A stretch of 40,299 bases of DNA, from assembly GCA_044221335.1 (NCBI GenBank), contig JBGAPI010000047.1:1-40299 (forward strand), given 5' to 3'. Position numbers and translations under genes: made by a program. The DNA comes from JBGAPI01 sp044221335 (lineage in GTDB: Bacteria > Pseudomonadota > Gammaproteobacteria > Xanthomonadales > Ahniellaceae). This document shows positions 16,675 through 25,973 of this stretch, piece after piece (within the stretch, counting starts at the first letter, position 1; every line of letters starts with the position of its first letter). Below the pieces are notes generated by a model. It ran no database searches and was not told the DNA's origin. It saw nothing but the letters and a program-made list of their open reading frames with translations.

Positions 16675-16703
16675 CTTGAATTAGAAACCCAGAACCCCAT
16701 TAG
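16675..16703 (+). promoter_or_regulatory. Sigma-32 promoter of dnaK
   Basis: CTTGAA (16675-16680), a 14-base spacer and CCCCATTAG (16695-16703): close to a perfect match to the heat-shock consensus CTTGAA-N14-CCCCATnT. It lies 47 bp before the dnaK start, in the gap after grpE. Confidence 0.78.
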
Positions 16704-16749
16704 CTCGCCATCGCGGCGAGGCCGCAACAAGGATCACGGAGAACGCATC

Positions 16750-18660
<1,911 letters not shown>

Positions 18661-18694
18661 TCCCGGGATCCGGGACGAGGAAATCGGGAATCGG

Positions 18695-18723
18695 AAGAGC
18701 GAGGCGGGCGCCTCGCTCTTTCC
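18695..18723 (+). terminator. Intrinsic terminator after dnaK
   Basis: AAGAGCGAGGC (18695-18705) pairs perfectly with GCCTCGCTCTT (18710-18720) around a 4-base loop, and the stem ends in a short T-run. It separates dnaK from the downstream channel gene and dnaJ. Confidence 0.8.
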
Positions 18724-18757
18724 GTTTCCGGATCGGCAGCGCCGACGGGGGAGAGCG

Positions 18758-19333
18758 ATGCACAAGGGACGGCTGGAGGCCTTCAGCGACGGCGTGATCG
18801 CCATCATCATCACCATCATGGTGCTGGAGCTGAAGGTGCCGCATGCTGCCGAGCCGGAGGACCTGCTGCCGCTGCTGCCGGTGCTGCTGTCCTACCTGCT
18901 GTCCTTCGTCTACGTCGGCATCTACTGGAACAACCACCACCACCTGCTGCAGGCGGCGCACCGGGTCAACGGCGCGATCCTGTGGGCGAACCTGCACCTG
19001 CTGTTCTGGCTGTCGCTGTTCCCGTTCGCGACGGGCTGGCTGGGCGAGAACCACTTCGAGCGCTGGCCGACGCTGCTGTACGGCGTGATCCTGCTGATGG
19101 CGGCGCTGGCCTACTTCCTGCTGCAGATGGCGATCGTCGCCGAGCACGGCAGCGACTCGGTGCTGGCGCAGGCGCTGGGCCGTGACATCAAGGGCCGGAT
19201 CTCGCCGCTGCTGTACCTGGCCGGCATCGGCCTTTCGTTCGTGCTGCCCTGGCTCGCGAACGCGTTGTATGTCCTGGTCGCGCTGATCTGGCTGGTGCCG
19301 GATCGGCGGATCGAATCGAAGCTCACGAAATGA
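18758..19333 (+). CDS. TMEM175-family (DUF1211) potassium channel-like membrane protein
   Basis: A 191-aa inner-membrane protein. It begins KGRLEAFSDGVIAIIITIMVLEL, which carries the FSD motif in helix 1 that defines bacterial TMEM175 proteins (DUF1211), a family shown to include K+ channels. Five further hydrophobic segments follow, with WNNHHHLLQAAHRVNGAILWANLHLLFWLSLFPF typical of the family. ATG 18758 follows GGGGAGAG. Its stop overlaps a possible dnaJ start as ATGA, so it should be translated together with dnaJ. A channel gene at this place, between dnaK and dnaJ, is not part of the usual operon. Confidence 0.85.
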   Translation: MHKGRLEAFSDGVIAIIITIMVLELKVPHAAEPEDLLPLLPVLLSYLLSFVYVGIYWNNHHHLLQAAHRVNGAILWANLHLLFWLSLFPFATGWLGENHFERWPTLLYGVILLMAALAYFLLQMAIVAEHGSDSVLAQALGRDIKGRISPLLYLAGIGLSFVLPWLANALYVLVALIWLVPDRRIESKLTK

Positions 19334-19344
19334 CCGACGTCGAC

Positions 19345-20457
19345 ATGGCGAAACGCGACTACTACGAAGTCCTGGGTGTTGAGAAGAATGCCGGCGAAGA
19401 GGACCTGAAGAAGGCCTACCGGCGTCTGGCGATGAAGTTCCATCCGGACCGCAATCCGGACGACAAGAAGGCCGAGGAGAGCTTCAAGGAGGCCAAGGAG
19501 GCCTACGAGGTGCTCGCCGACGCCGACAAGCGCCGGCTCTACGACCAGCACGGCCACGCGGCGTTCGAGGCGGGCATGGGCGGGCGCGGTGGCGCCGGTT
19601 TCGCCGACGTCGGCGACATTTTCGGCGACCTGTTCGGCGAGATCTTCGGCGGCGGCAATCGCCGTCCGCGCCGCGGCGCCGACCTGCGCTACGTGCTCGA
19701 GCTCGACCTCGAGGAGGCGGTGTTCGGGGTCGAGCGCGAGATCGAGATCCCCTCGCTGATCGAGTGCGACCATTGCCGCGGCAGCGGCTCGGCCGACGGC
19801 AAGACCGACACCTGCCGCACCTGCGCCGGCCACGGCCGGGTGCGGATGCAGTCCGGCATCTTCTCGGTGCAGCAGGCCTGCCCCGACTGCGGCGGCAGCG
19901 GCAAGCGCATCGCCAATCCGTGCAAGCCGTGTCGCGGCGCCGGCCGGATCGAGAAGCGCAAGCGGCTGGCGGTGAAGATCCCGGCGGGCGTCGACAACGG
20001 CGACCGCGTCCGCCTCTCCGGCGAGGGCGAAGCGGGGCCCCGCGGCACGCCGAGCGGCGACCTCTATGTCGAGGTCCAGGTACGCGAGCACAAGATCTTC
20101 CAGCGCGAAGGCAACCATCTGTTCTGCGAGGTGCCGATCCGCTTCTCGCAGGCGGCGCTCGGGGCCGAGATCGAGGTCCCGACACTGGATGGCGCGGTGC
20201 GCCTCGACGTGCCGGCCGAGACCCAGACCGGCAAGTCCTTCCGCCTGCGCGGCAAGGGCGTGCGGCCGGTGCGTGGCGGTTCGCCCGGCGACCTGATCTG
20301 CCGGGTCGTGATCGAGACCCCGGTCAAGCTCACCAAGGACCAGAAGGACCTGCTGCGCCAGTTCGAGGCCAGCTTCGACGGCGGCAGGGAACACAACCCG
20401 CGCGCCACCACGTTCTTCGATGGCGTCAAGGCGTTCTGGGACCGGATGACCGGCTGA
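19345..20457 (+). CDS. dnaJ: Chaperone DnaJ (Hsp40)
   Basis: A 370-aa type I J-protein that hands substrates to DnaK and stimulates its ATPase. The J domain AKRDYYEVLGVEKNAGEEDLKKAYRRLAMKFHPDRNPD has the HPD triad. A Gly/Phe-rich stretch follows (GRGGAGFADVGDIFGDLFGEIFGG). Four zinc motifs, CDHCRGSG, CRTCAGHG, CPDCGGSG and CKPCRGAG, are all intact, and the C-terminal substrate domains are full length. The ATG at 19345 gives the family start; ATG 19330 overlaps the upstream stop and would add five residues. dnaJ lies after the dnaK terminator and the channel gene, so it must depend on read-through or another promoter; no heat-shock promoter is seen for it. Confidence 0.97.
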   Translation: MAKRDYYEVLGVEKNAGEEDLKKAYRRLAMKFHPDRNPDDKKAEESFKEAKEAYEVLADADKRRLYDQHGHAAFEAGMGGRGGAGFADVGDIFGDLFGEIFGGGNRRPRRGADLRYVLELDLEEAVFGVEREIEIPSLIECDHCRGSGSADGKTDTCRTCAGHGRVRMQSGIFSVQQACPDCGGSGKRIANPCKPCRGAGRIEKRKRLAVKIPAGVDNGDRVRLSGEGEAGPRGTPSGDLYVEVQVREHKIFQREGNHLFCEVPIRFSQAALGAEIEVPTLDGAVRLDVPAETQTGKSFRLRGKGVRPVRGGSPGDLICRVVIETPVKLTKDQKDLLRQFEASFDGGREHNPRATTFFDGVKAFWDRMTG

Positions 20458-20554
20458 GCCGCCGGATGAAGCACCCGTCCCCGCGTCCGAACGGCGGTGG
20501 CGACAGCCCGATCGGCGATGAGTGCGCGCACGACGCTGCGCGTACACTCGCCGG

Positions 20555-21355
20555 ATGAAACGCACCGCCATCGCCATCCACGGGGCTGCCGGACGCATGG
20601 GCCGGGAATTGATCCGGGCCATCGGCGCCCGGCGGGACGCCGAGCTGGTCGCCGCCCTCGTGCGTGCGGGCTCGATCCTCGACGACGAGCCGTTGACCCG
20701 CGTGCTCGGCGACGGTGCTCCGGCGCTCGACTTCAGTGTCGCGCTCGACGCCGACGTCGCGGTCGAGGCGCTGATCGACTTTTCCCATGCCGAGGCCTTC
20801 GATGCCGCGCTGGCCCTGGCGCTGGAACGGCGGATCGCGCTGGTCAGCGGTACCACCGGTCTGGATGAGCGCCAGCGGGCGGCGCTGGACTCCGCCAGCC
20901 TGAAGATTCCGGTGCTGTGGGCGTCCAATTTCAGTACCGGCATCGCCGTGCTGAAGCGCCTCGCGATGCAGGCCACCCAATTGCTGGGCAGCGGCTTCGA
21001 GGTCGAGATCATCGAGGCCCACCATCGCAACAAGGTCGACGCCCCGTCCGGCACGGCGCTGACGCTCGGGCGCGCGATCGCCGCGCAGCGCGGTCGGACG
21101 CTGGACGAAGTCGCGCGTTTCGAGCGCCAGGGCATGGCCGGCCCGCGGCCCGCCGACGAGATCGGCTTCTCGGTCGTGCGTGCCGCCGACATCATCGGCG
21201 AGCACACCGTGCTGTTCGCCACCGCCGGCGAGCGGCTGGAGCTCACCCATCGCGCGAGCGACCGCTCGATCTTCGCGGCCGGGGCGGTTCGCGCGGCCGT
21301 CTGGCTGGCGCGCCAGCCGCCGGGCATGTACCACACGGCCGACACTCTCGACTGA
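20555..21355 (+). CDS. dapB: 4-hydroxy-tetrahydrodipicolinate reductase DapB
   Basis: A 266-aa NAD(P)H-dependent enzyme of the lysine and meso-diaminopimelate pathway. IHGAAGRMGRELIRAI at the start is the nucleotide-binding loop. LVSGTTGLDERQ, WASNFSTGIAVL and the signature EIIEAHHRNKVDAPSGTAL, with catalytic His and Lys, follow. The ending FAAGAVRAAVWLARQPPGMYHTADTLD is normal. The start ATG lies 97 bp after dnaJ. The dnaJ-dapB order is usual for Xanthomonadales, but carA, which often follows there, is missing here. Confidence 0.96.
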   Translation: MKRTAIAIHGAAGRMGRELIRAIGARRDAELVAALVRAGSILDDEPLTRVLGDGAPALDFSVALDADVAVEALIDFSHAEAFDAALALALERRIALVSGTTGLDERQRAALDSASLKIPVLWASNFSTGIAVLKRLAMQATQLLGSGFEVEIIEAHHRNKVDAPSGTALTLGRAIAAQRGRTLDEVARFERQGMAGPRPADEIGFSVVRAADIIGEHTVLFATAGERLELTHRASDRSIFAAGAVRAAVWLARQPPGMYHTADTLD

Positions 21356-21392
21356 GCCCGGTCGGACACTGTTAAAAGTGGTGACGCATCGC

Positions 21393-21408
21393 GTTACTTG
21401 GGTGTAAC
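21393..21408. promoter_or_regulatory. GTTAC-N6-GTAAC palindrome upstream of the DUF4394 gene
   Basis: GTTAC (21393-21397) and GTAAC (21404-21408) form a dyad with a 6-base spacer, 110 bp before the ATG at 21518 in an otherwise GC-rich gap. It looks like an operator for a dimeric regulator, but I cannot name one. Confidence 0.35.
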
Positions 21409-21517
21409 CTCGCGTGCGCTGCATCTTTCGTCCCCCGGCGCGCGTACCGAGCGCGTGCCGAGCGGGGCGACGCGCCTTGCCGGGACGCCGGTTTCAATCC
21501 ATCAGAATGGGGAAAAG

Positions 21518-22447
21518 ATGATGATTGCTTCGACGATGAAGAAAGGGCTGATGGCCATCGCCCTGTCCTCCGCCCTGCTGTCCACCTCCGCCTTCGCTGC
21601 GCCGATGATCGGACTGGTCACCAACACCAACCAGCTGGTGTTCTTCGACAGCACCACGCCGGGCACCATCACCCGCACGCTGGCCGTCACCGGTCTCGTC
21701 GGCGGCGACGTCCTGCTCGCGATCGACACCCGTCCGCTGACCGGCCAGCTCTACGCCATCGGCACCGCGAGCACGATCTACCGCATCGACACCAACACGG
21801 GTGTCGCCACCGCGCCGGGCGCCGCGCTCAGCACGCTGCTGGCGTCGACCAATGTCGGCTTCGACTTCAACCCGACCGTCGACCGCATCCGCATCATCAC
21901 CGACACCGGGCAGAACCTGCGCGCCAATCCGGACACCGGCGCGCTGGCCGCCACCGACACCACGTTGTCGGCCACGGGCGTCGCCGGCGCGGCCTACGAC
22001 CGCAACGGCGCGGGCCTCGGCGTGACCACGCTGTACGCGATCAACTCGACCACCGACCAGCTGGTCACCATCGGCGGCCTCAACAGCAGCCCGTCGCCGA
22101 ACGGCGGCGTGGTGACGCCGGTCGGCAACCTCGGCATCGACATCGGTACCGTCAACGGCTTCGACATCCTTGGCGCCAACGACGCCTACGTCGCCGCCTC
22201 GGCGACAGCGCCGGTGCCGCGTCCGAACGAGCCGCAGGGCAACTCCGCGTCCAGCCTGTACCGGGTGAACCTGGCCACCGGCGGCGCCACCCTGGTCGGC
22301 GCGGTCGGCGGCGGTCTCAGCCTGAACGGCATCACCGCGGTGTCGTCGGGCACGTCGAGCATCCCGGCGGCCTCTCCGTGGTCGCTGGCGGCGCTGTTCG
22401 CCGGCCTGATCGGCTTCGCGGCCTTCGCGCGCAAGCGCTTCGCCTGA
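21518..22447 (+). CDS. Secreted DUF4394 protein with an IPTL-CTERM-like sorting tail
   Basis: A 309-aa exported protein. The signal peptide runs to about residue 28 (...STSAFA/AP). The body is DUF4394-like: PMIGLVTNTNQLVFFDSTTPGTI at the start, LLAIDTRPLTGQLYAIG, VGFDFNPTVDRIRIITDTGQNLRANPDTG, then AAYDRNG and TTLYAINSTTDQLVTIGG, a beta-propeller-like repetitive pattern. The C-terminus IPAASPWSL plus a hydrophobic helix plus ARKRFA has the three parts of an IPTL-CTERM/exosortase-type signal, so the protein is probably cut and handed to the cell surface or matrix. GGGGAAAAG precedes the double ATG (21518 and 21521). Confidence 0.82.
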   Translation: MMIASTMKKGLMAIALSSALLSTSAFAAPMIGLVTNTNQLVFFDSTTPGTITRTLAVTGLVGGDVLLAIDTRPLTGQLYAIGTASTIYRIDTNTGVATAPGAALSTLLASTNVGFDFNPTVDRIRIITDTGQNLRANPDTGALAATDTTLSATGVAGAAYDRNGAGLGVTTLYAINSTTDQLVTIGGLNSSPSPNGGVVTPVGNLGIDIGTVNGFDILGANDAYVAASATAPVPRPNEPQGNSASSLYRVNLATGGATLVGAVGGGLSLNGITAVSSGTSSIPAASPWSLAALFAGLIGFAAFARKRFA

Positions 22448-22488
22448 TCCTGGGCGGATCGGCCCCGCGGCCGATCGAGTGGATGAAG

Positions 22489-22517
22489 AGGGCGGTGCTT
22501 CGGCACCGCCCTTTTTC
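22489..22517 (+). terminator. Intrinsic terminator after the DUF4394 gene
   Basis: GGGCGGTGC (22490-22498) and GCACCGCCC (22503-22511) form a perfect stem with a TTCG tetraloop, followed by TTTTTC. A textbook rho-independent terminator. Confidence 0.92.
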
Positions 22518-22672
22518 TTCGCCTCGGTTCATTGCTTCAACCCGATCGTTGTCTTTCGTCCGTGTTGCGGATCGGGGGACTTCGCCCGGCGAACTCCCGA
22601 TGCTGCACCGCGCAAACCCGAAATGCGCTTGTCCTCTAAGCTCCGGCACTGCATTTTCCCGATGGTGACCGG

Positions 22673-24073
22673 ATGGCGAAGCGGCTGCGTGCCCTGAGCG
22701 GGCTCGATGCGACCTTCCTGTATCTGGAGGCCTCCGGCACGCCGATGCACGTCGGCAGCCTGATCCTGCTGGACGCGCCCGAGGACCGTGGCTACGACTT
22801 CCACGCGGCATTGCTCGACCTTCTCCGTGAGCGCCTGGCCCGCGCTCCGGCGCTGCGCCGGGTGCTGTACCAGGCGCCACTGTCGGCGGCGCACCCGATC
22901 TGGCGCGAGTTGCCCGAGATCGACGTCGCCGACCACGTCGACGTACGCCGCCTCGCGAAGCCCGGGCGCCTGCGCCAGCTGGAGCAGCTCGCTGCGAAGC
23001 TGCACGCCGAAATGCTGCCGCGCGATCGCCCCCTGTGGCGCTTCGTGGTGGTCAACGGCCTCGCGGACGGCAGGATCGCGCTGTACACCAAGATCCACCA
23101 CGCGCTGCTCGATGGCCAGGGCGGCATCGCTCTGGCGCAGGCGCTGCTCGACCTGGAGCCGCGTCGACCACGCCGGCGCGAGGCCGACGAGAAGGTGCGG
23201 ATCGCGGAGCCGACCACGGCCGAGCTGGCACGAACGGCGCTCAAGGCCACCTGGTCGCAGCTCTCGCGGATGGTGCGCGCGATCCCGCAGACGGTGAAGC
23301 TGGCCCAGTCGGCCGGAGGACCCGGCGAGCTGATCGAGCGCCTGCGCGACAGCGTGCTGATCGCGCCGAAGACACCGTTCAACGTCCAGGTCGGGCCACG
23401 CCGCGACTTCGTCACCCAACGCCTGCCGCTGGCGGAGCTGAAGGGCGTCGCCAAGGCCCATGGCGTCAGCCTCAACGACGTGGTGATGGCGGTCTGTTCG
23501 AGCTCGCTCCGGGCCTGGATGAAGAAGCGCAAGCTGCTGCCGCGCAAGTCGCTGGTGGCGGCGATGCCGATCTCCCTGCGGCAGGCCGGGGATGGCGACT
23601 CCAACAACCAGGTGTCGATGGCGCAGTGCGAGCTCGCCACCCACAAATCCGACCCGCTGCTCAGGCTGTTCGCGATCGCGCAGTCCACCGGTGCGATCAA
23701 GCAGCGGGTGTCGAACTTCCGCGGGCTGATCCCGACCGACTTTCCAGGTCTCGCCGCGCCGCTGTGGGCAAGCGGCCTGTCGCGACTGTGGGGCCGCGGC
23801 AACATCTCCGAACGCCTTCCGGCGCTCGCCAACGTGGTGATCTCCAACGTGCCGGGACCGCCGGTCACGCTGTACCTGGCCGGCGCCAAGGTCGCGGCCT
23901 ACTACCCGGTCTCGATCGTCACCCACGGCTTCGCGCTCAACATCACGCTGAACAGCTACGCCGGCTTCATGGAATTCGGCCTGATCGCCGACCCCGACGC
24001 GGTCGACGGACTCACCGAGATCGCCGCGGGCCTGCGCCACGGCCTCACCGAACTGATGGAGTGCGAAGAATGA
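22673..24073 (+). CDS. Wax ester synthase/diacylglycerol acyltransferase (WS/DGAT)
   Basis: A 466-aa acyltransferase of the bacterial WS/DGAT family, which joins acyl-CoA to a fatty alcohol or diacylglycerol to make wax esters or triacylglycerol as storage lipid. The start MAKRLRALSGLDATFLYLE and PMHVGSLILLD are family features. The catalytic HHxxxDG motif is KIHHALLDGQGG near residues 142-151. The second half has LNDVVMAVCSSSLRAWM, NQVSMAQCELATH and NVVISNVPGPPVTLYLAGAKVAAYYPVS. The length is normal. Its stop overlaps the start of an alpha/beta hydrolase gene (ATGA), so they form a pair. Whether wax esters or triacylglycerol are made is not readable from sequence. Confidence 0.93.
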   Translation: MAKRLRALSGLDATFLYLEASGTPMHVGSLILLDAPEDRGYDFHAALLDLLRERLARAPALRRVLYQAPLSAAHPIWRELPEIDVADHVDVRRLAKPGRLRQLEQLAAKLHAEMLPRDRPLWRFVVVNGLADGRIALYTKIHHALLDGQGGIALAQALLDLEPRRPRRREADEKVRIAEPTTAELARTALKATWSQLSRMVRAIPQTVKLAQSAGGPGELIERLRDSVLIAPKTPFNVQVGPRRDFVTQRLPLAELKGVAKAHGVSLNDVVMAVCSSSLRAWMKKRKLLPRKSLVAAMPISLRQAGDGDSNNQVSMAQCELATHKSDPLLRLFAIAQSTGAIKQRVSNFRGLIPTDFPGLAAPLWASGLSRLWGRGNISERLPALANVVISNVPGPPVTLYLAGAKVAAYYPVSIVTHGFALNITLNSYAGFMEFGLIADPDAVDGLTEIAAGLRHGLTELMECEE

Positions 24074-24909
24074 GGGATTCCCGCAAGTCCCGCGGACAGC
24101 GCGACAACGTGACCGCGATCGGCGAGGACGACCTTCCGCCGAGACCGCCGTCGCTGCTGCTGCTGGCGATGGAGGGTCGTGCCGTGTTCGAGTGGGCGAG
24201 CTATGCACTGTCCTGGCCGCTGCATCGGTCCGCGCCGTCCGGCGACGGCCATCCGGTGATGGTGCTGCCCGGCCTGATCGCGAGCGACAACAGCACCTGG
24301 CCCCTGCGGGCCTTCCTCGAACGCTGCGGCTACAGCGTCTATCCCTGGACGCTCGGGATGAACCGCGGTCCGGTCGGCGACGTGGTGCGCCGGCTTACCG
24401 ACCGTGTCCGCGACATCGAGGGCCGGCACGGCCGCAAGATGTCCCTGATCGGCTGGTCGCTGGGCGGCGCGATGGCGCACGCGCTGGGACTCGCGATGCC
24501 GGAGCGGATCCGCTCGGTGATCACGCTGGGATCGCCACTGCGCGGTCACCCGAAGGCGACCAATGCCTGGCGCGTCTTCGAGGCGGTCAGCGGGATGAAG
24601 GCGGACGACCCGCGCCTGCACGGCCTGCTGCGGGCCGAGCCGAAGGTGCCGACCACGGCGATCCTGTCCCGGACCGACGGCGTGGTGAACTGGCGGATCA
24701 GCACGCTGCCGAAGACGCGGCGCTCGGAGAGCATCGAAGTGCAGGCGAGTCACCTCGGCCTCGGCGTGCATCCGGCGGTCCTGTGGGTGATCGCGGAGCG
24801 GCTGGCGCAGGCGGAAGGCAAGTGGCGGCCCTTCAACGCCTCGAATCCGGTGACCTCGCTGTTCTACAAGGACCCGCACCGGTATTCCGTCGCGGACCTG
24901 TACACCTGA
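24070..24909 (+). CDS. Alpha/beta hydrolase paired with WS/DGAT
   Basis: A 279-aa serine hydrolase. HPVMVLPGLIASDNSTWPLRAFLERCGY is the first strand and oxyanion-hole region. The nucleophile elbow GWSLGG is near residues 128-133, preceded by HGRKMSLI. ITLGSPLRG follows, which is usual in triacylglycerol-lipase-like enzymes. The Asp may lie in ILSRTDGVV and the His in QASHLGLGVHP. There is no signal peptide, so it is cytosolic. Its ATG overlaps the stop of the WS/DGAT gene; turnover or editing of the storage lipid is a reasonable inference, not shown by the sequence. Confidence 0.85.
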   Translation: MRDSRKSRGQRDNVTAIGEDDLPPRPPSLLLLAMEGRAVFEWASYALSWPLHRSAPSGDGHPVMVLPGLIASDNSTWPLRAFLERCGYSVYPWTLGMNRGPVGDVVRRLTDRVRDIEGRHGRKMSLIGWSLGGAMAHALGLAMPERIRSVITLGSPLRGHPKATNAWRVFEAVSGMKADDPRLHGLLRAEPKVPTTAILSRTDGVVNWRISTLPKTRRSESIEVQASHLGLGVHPAVLWVIAERLAQAEGKWRPFNASNPVTSLFYKDPHRYSVADLYT

Positions 24910-24915
24910 GCGGCG

Positions 24916-24938
24916 CGGAATTCGCGCAGCGAATTCCG
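24916..24938. terminator. Perfect stem-loop between converging hydrolase and phzF-like genes
   Basis: CGGAATTCGC and GCGAATTCCG form a perfect 10-bp stem with a GCA loop between two converging stop codons. No T-run is present on either strand. It may end both transcripts. Confidence 0.5.
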
Positions 24939-24954
24939 ACAGCGGAGCGCGACC

Positions 24955-25851
24955 TCAGTCGGCGGCTCCACCACCGGTGGGCCACGTCAGTTCGCCGCGG
25001 ACGACCGTGTGGCTCCGTCCGCCGACCCACGTGCGTCCCTCGCGATAGCGGATTCGGATGCTGGCGTCATGGCCGATCTCGCGCCCCTGGCTGACCCGGT
25101 AGCCCTTCGACAGCGGTCCCTCCGGCTCGGCGAGCGCGATGTAGGCGCCGATCAGGCCGTTGGCGGCGCCGGAGGCGGGGTCTTCCGCGATGCCGACGCC
25201 GAGCGGGAAGGCGCGCACCACCACGTCGTAGCCGCTGCCCGCGTCGGCACGGGCGAAGATGCACAGGCCGAGCGCGTCGTCGGCGCGGGCGAGTTCGGTG
25301 ATGGTGCCGTAGTCCGGCTCGAAGCCGCGCACGTCGGCCTCGCGCGCGAGCTCGGCGACCCACCAGCGGCGCCCGCCTTCGACCAGCGCGGGCTTCAGTG
25401 CGCCGAGCGAGACGCCGTCGAGGATGTCGCGCAGCAGCGCGTCGCCGCTGACCCGCTCCCGCAGGACGCGCGCCGGCGGCGCCTGCACGAAGATCTCGCG
25501 ATGCCCCGCATCGCCCTCGATCGCGATCGGCAGCAGGCCGGCCTGGCACTCCTGCACCAGCGCCTGGTCGGCCCGCACCAGGCCGCTCTCGAGCGCGGCA
25601 TGCACGCTGCCGATGGTCGGGTGGCCGGCGAAGGCGATCTCGCGGGTCGGGGTGAAGATGCGCAGCCGGTGCGACGCGCCGGCCAGCGTCGGTGGCAGCA
25701 GGAAGGTGGTTTCCACCAGGTTGGTGAACGCGGCGAAGTCCTGCATCTCCGAGGTCGTCCAGGTCGCGGCGCCGATCACGACGCCGAGCGGATTGCCGCC
25801 GCCGGCACGCTCGCAGAAGACGTCGACTTGGAGATAGCGCAGTTCGCTCAT
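24955..25851 (-). CDS. PhzF family isomerase-like protein
   Basis: A 298-aa protein of the PhzF/diaminopimelate-epimerase fold. ELRYLQVDVFCERAGGGNPLGVV is the standard family start. NLVETTFLLPP carries the conserved catalytic Glu, REIAFAGHPTIGSVHAAL follows, and the C-terminal domain holds DPASGAANGLIGAYIALAEP. PhzF itself isomerises a phenazine precursor, but most members have unknown substrates and no other phenazine gene is present, so a phenazine role should not be assumed. ATG 25851 fits the family start; an upstream one at 25869 adds six residues. Confidence 0.9.
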   Translation of the reverse strand: MSELRYLQVDVFCERAGGGNPLGVVIGAATWTTSEMQDFAAFTNLVETTFLLPPTLAGASHRLRIFTPTREIAFAGHPTIGSVHAALESGLVRADQALVQECQAGLLPIAIEGDAGHREIFVQAPPARVLRERVSGDALLRDILDGVSLGALKPALVEGGRRWWVAELAREADVRGFEPDYGTITELARADDALGLCIFARADAGSGYDVVVRAFPLGVGIAEDPASGAANGLIGAYIALAEPEGPLSKGYRVSQGREIGHDASIRIRYREGRTWVGGRSHTVVRGELTWPTGGGAAD

Positions 25852-25973
25852 GGCCGCGGATTCGTTCAAGGGGGCGCGAGGGTACCGCCTGCGGCCGTGC
25901 GTGGGTATATCTTGCGGGACGGCCTGCCGGCGTTCGCTACGGACCGGTTCCAGCTCGACTCGAGGAGGATCGA

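Noticed and set aside
14382..16749. CIRCE operator near hrcA, grpE or dnaK
   Set aside because: Looked for TTAGCACTC / GAGTGCTAA and close variants; none seen.
24955..25851. Phenazine biosynthesis cluster
   Set aside because: Only a PhzF-family gene is present; the family is broad and no other phz gene is near.
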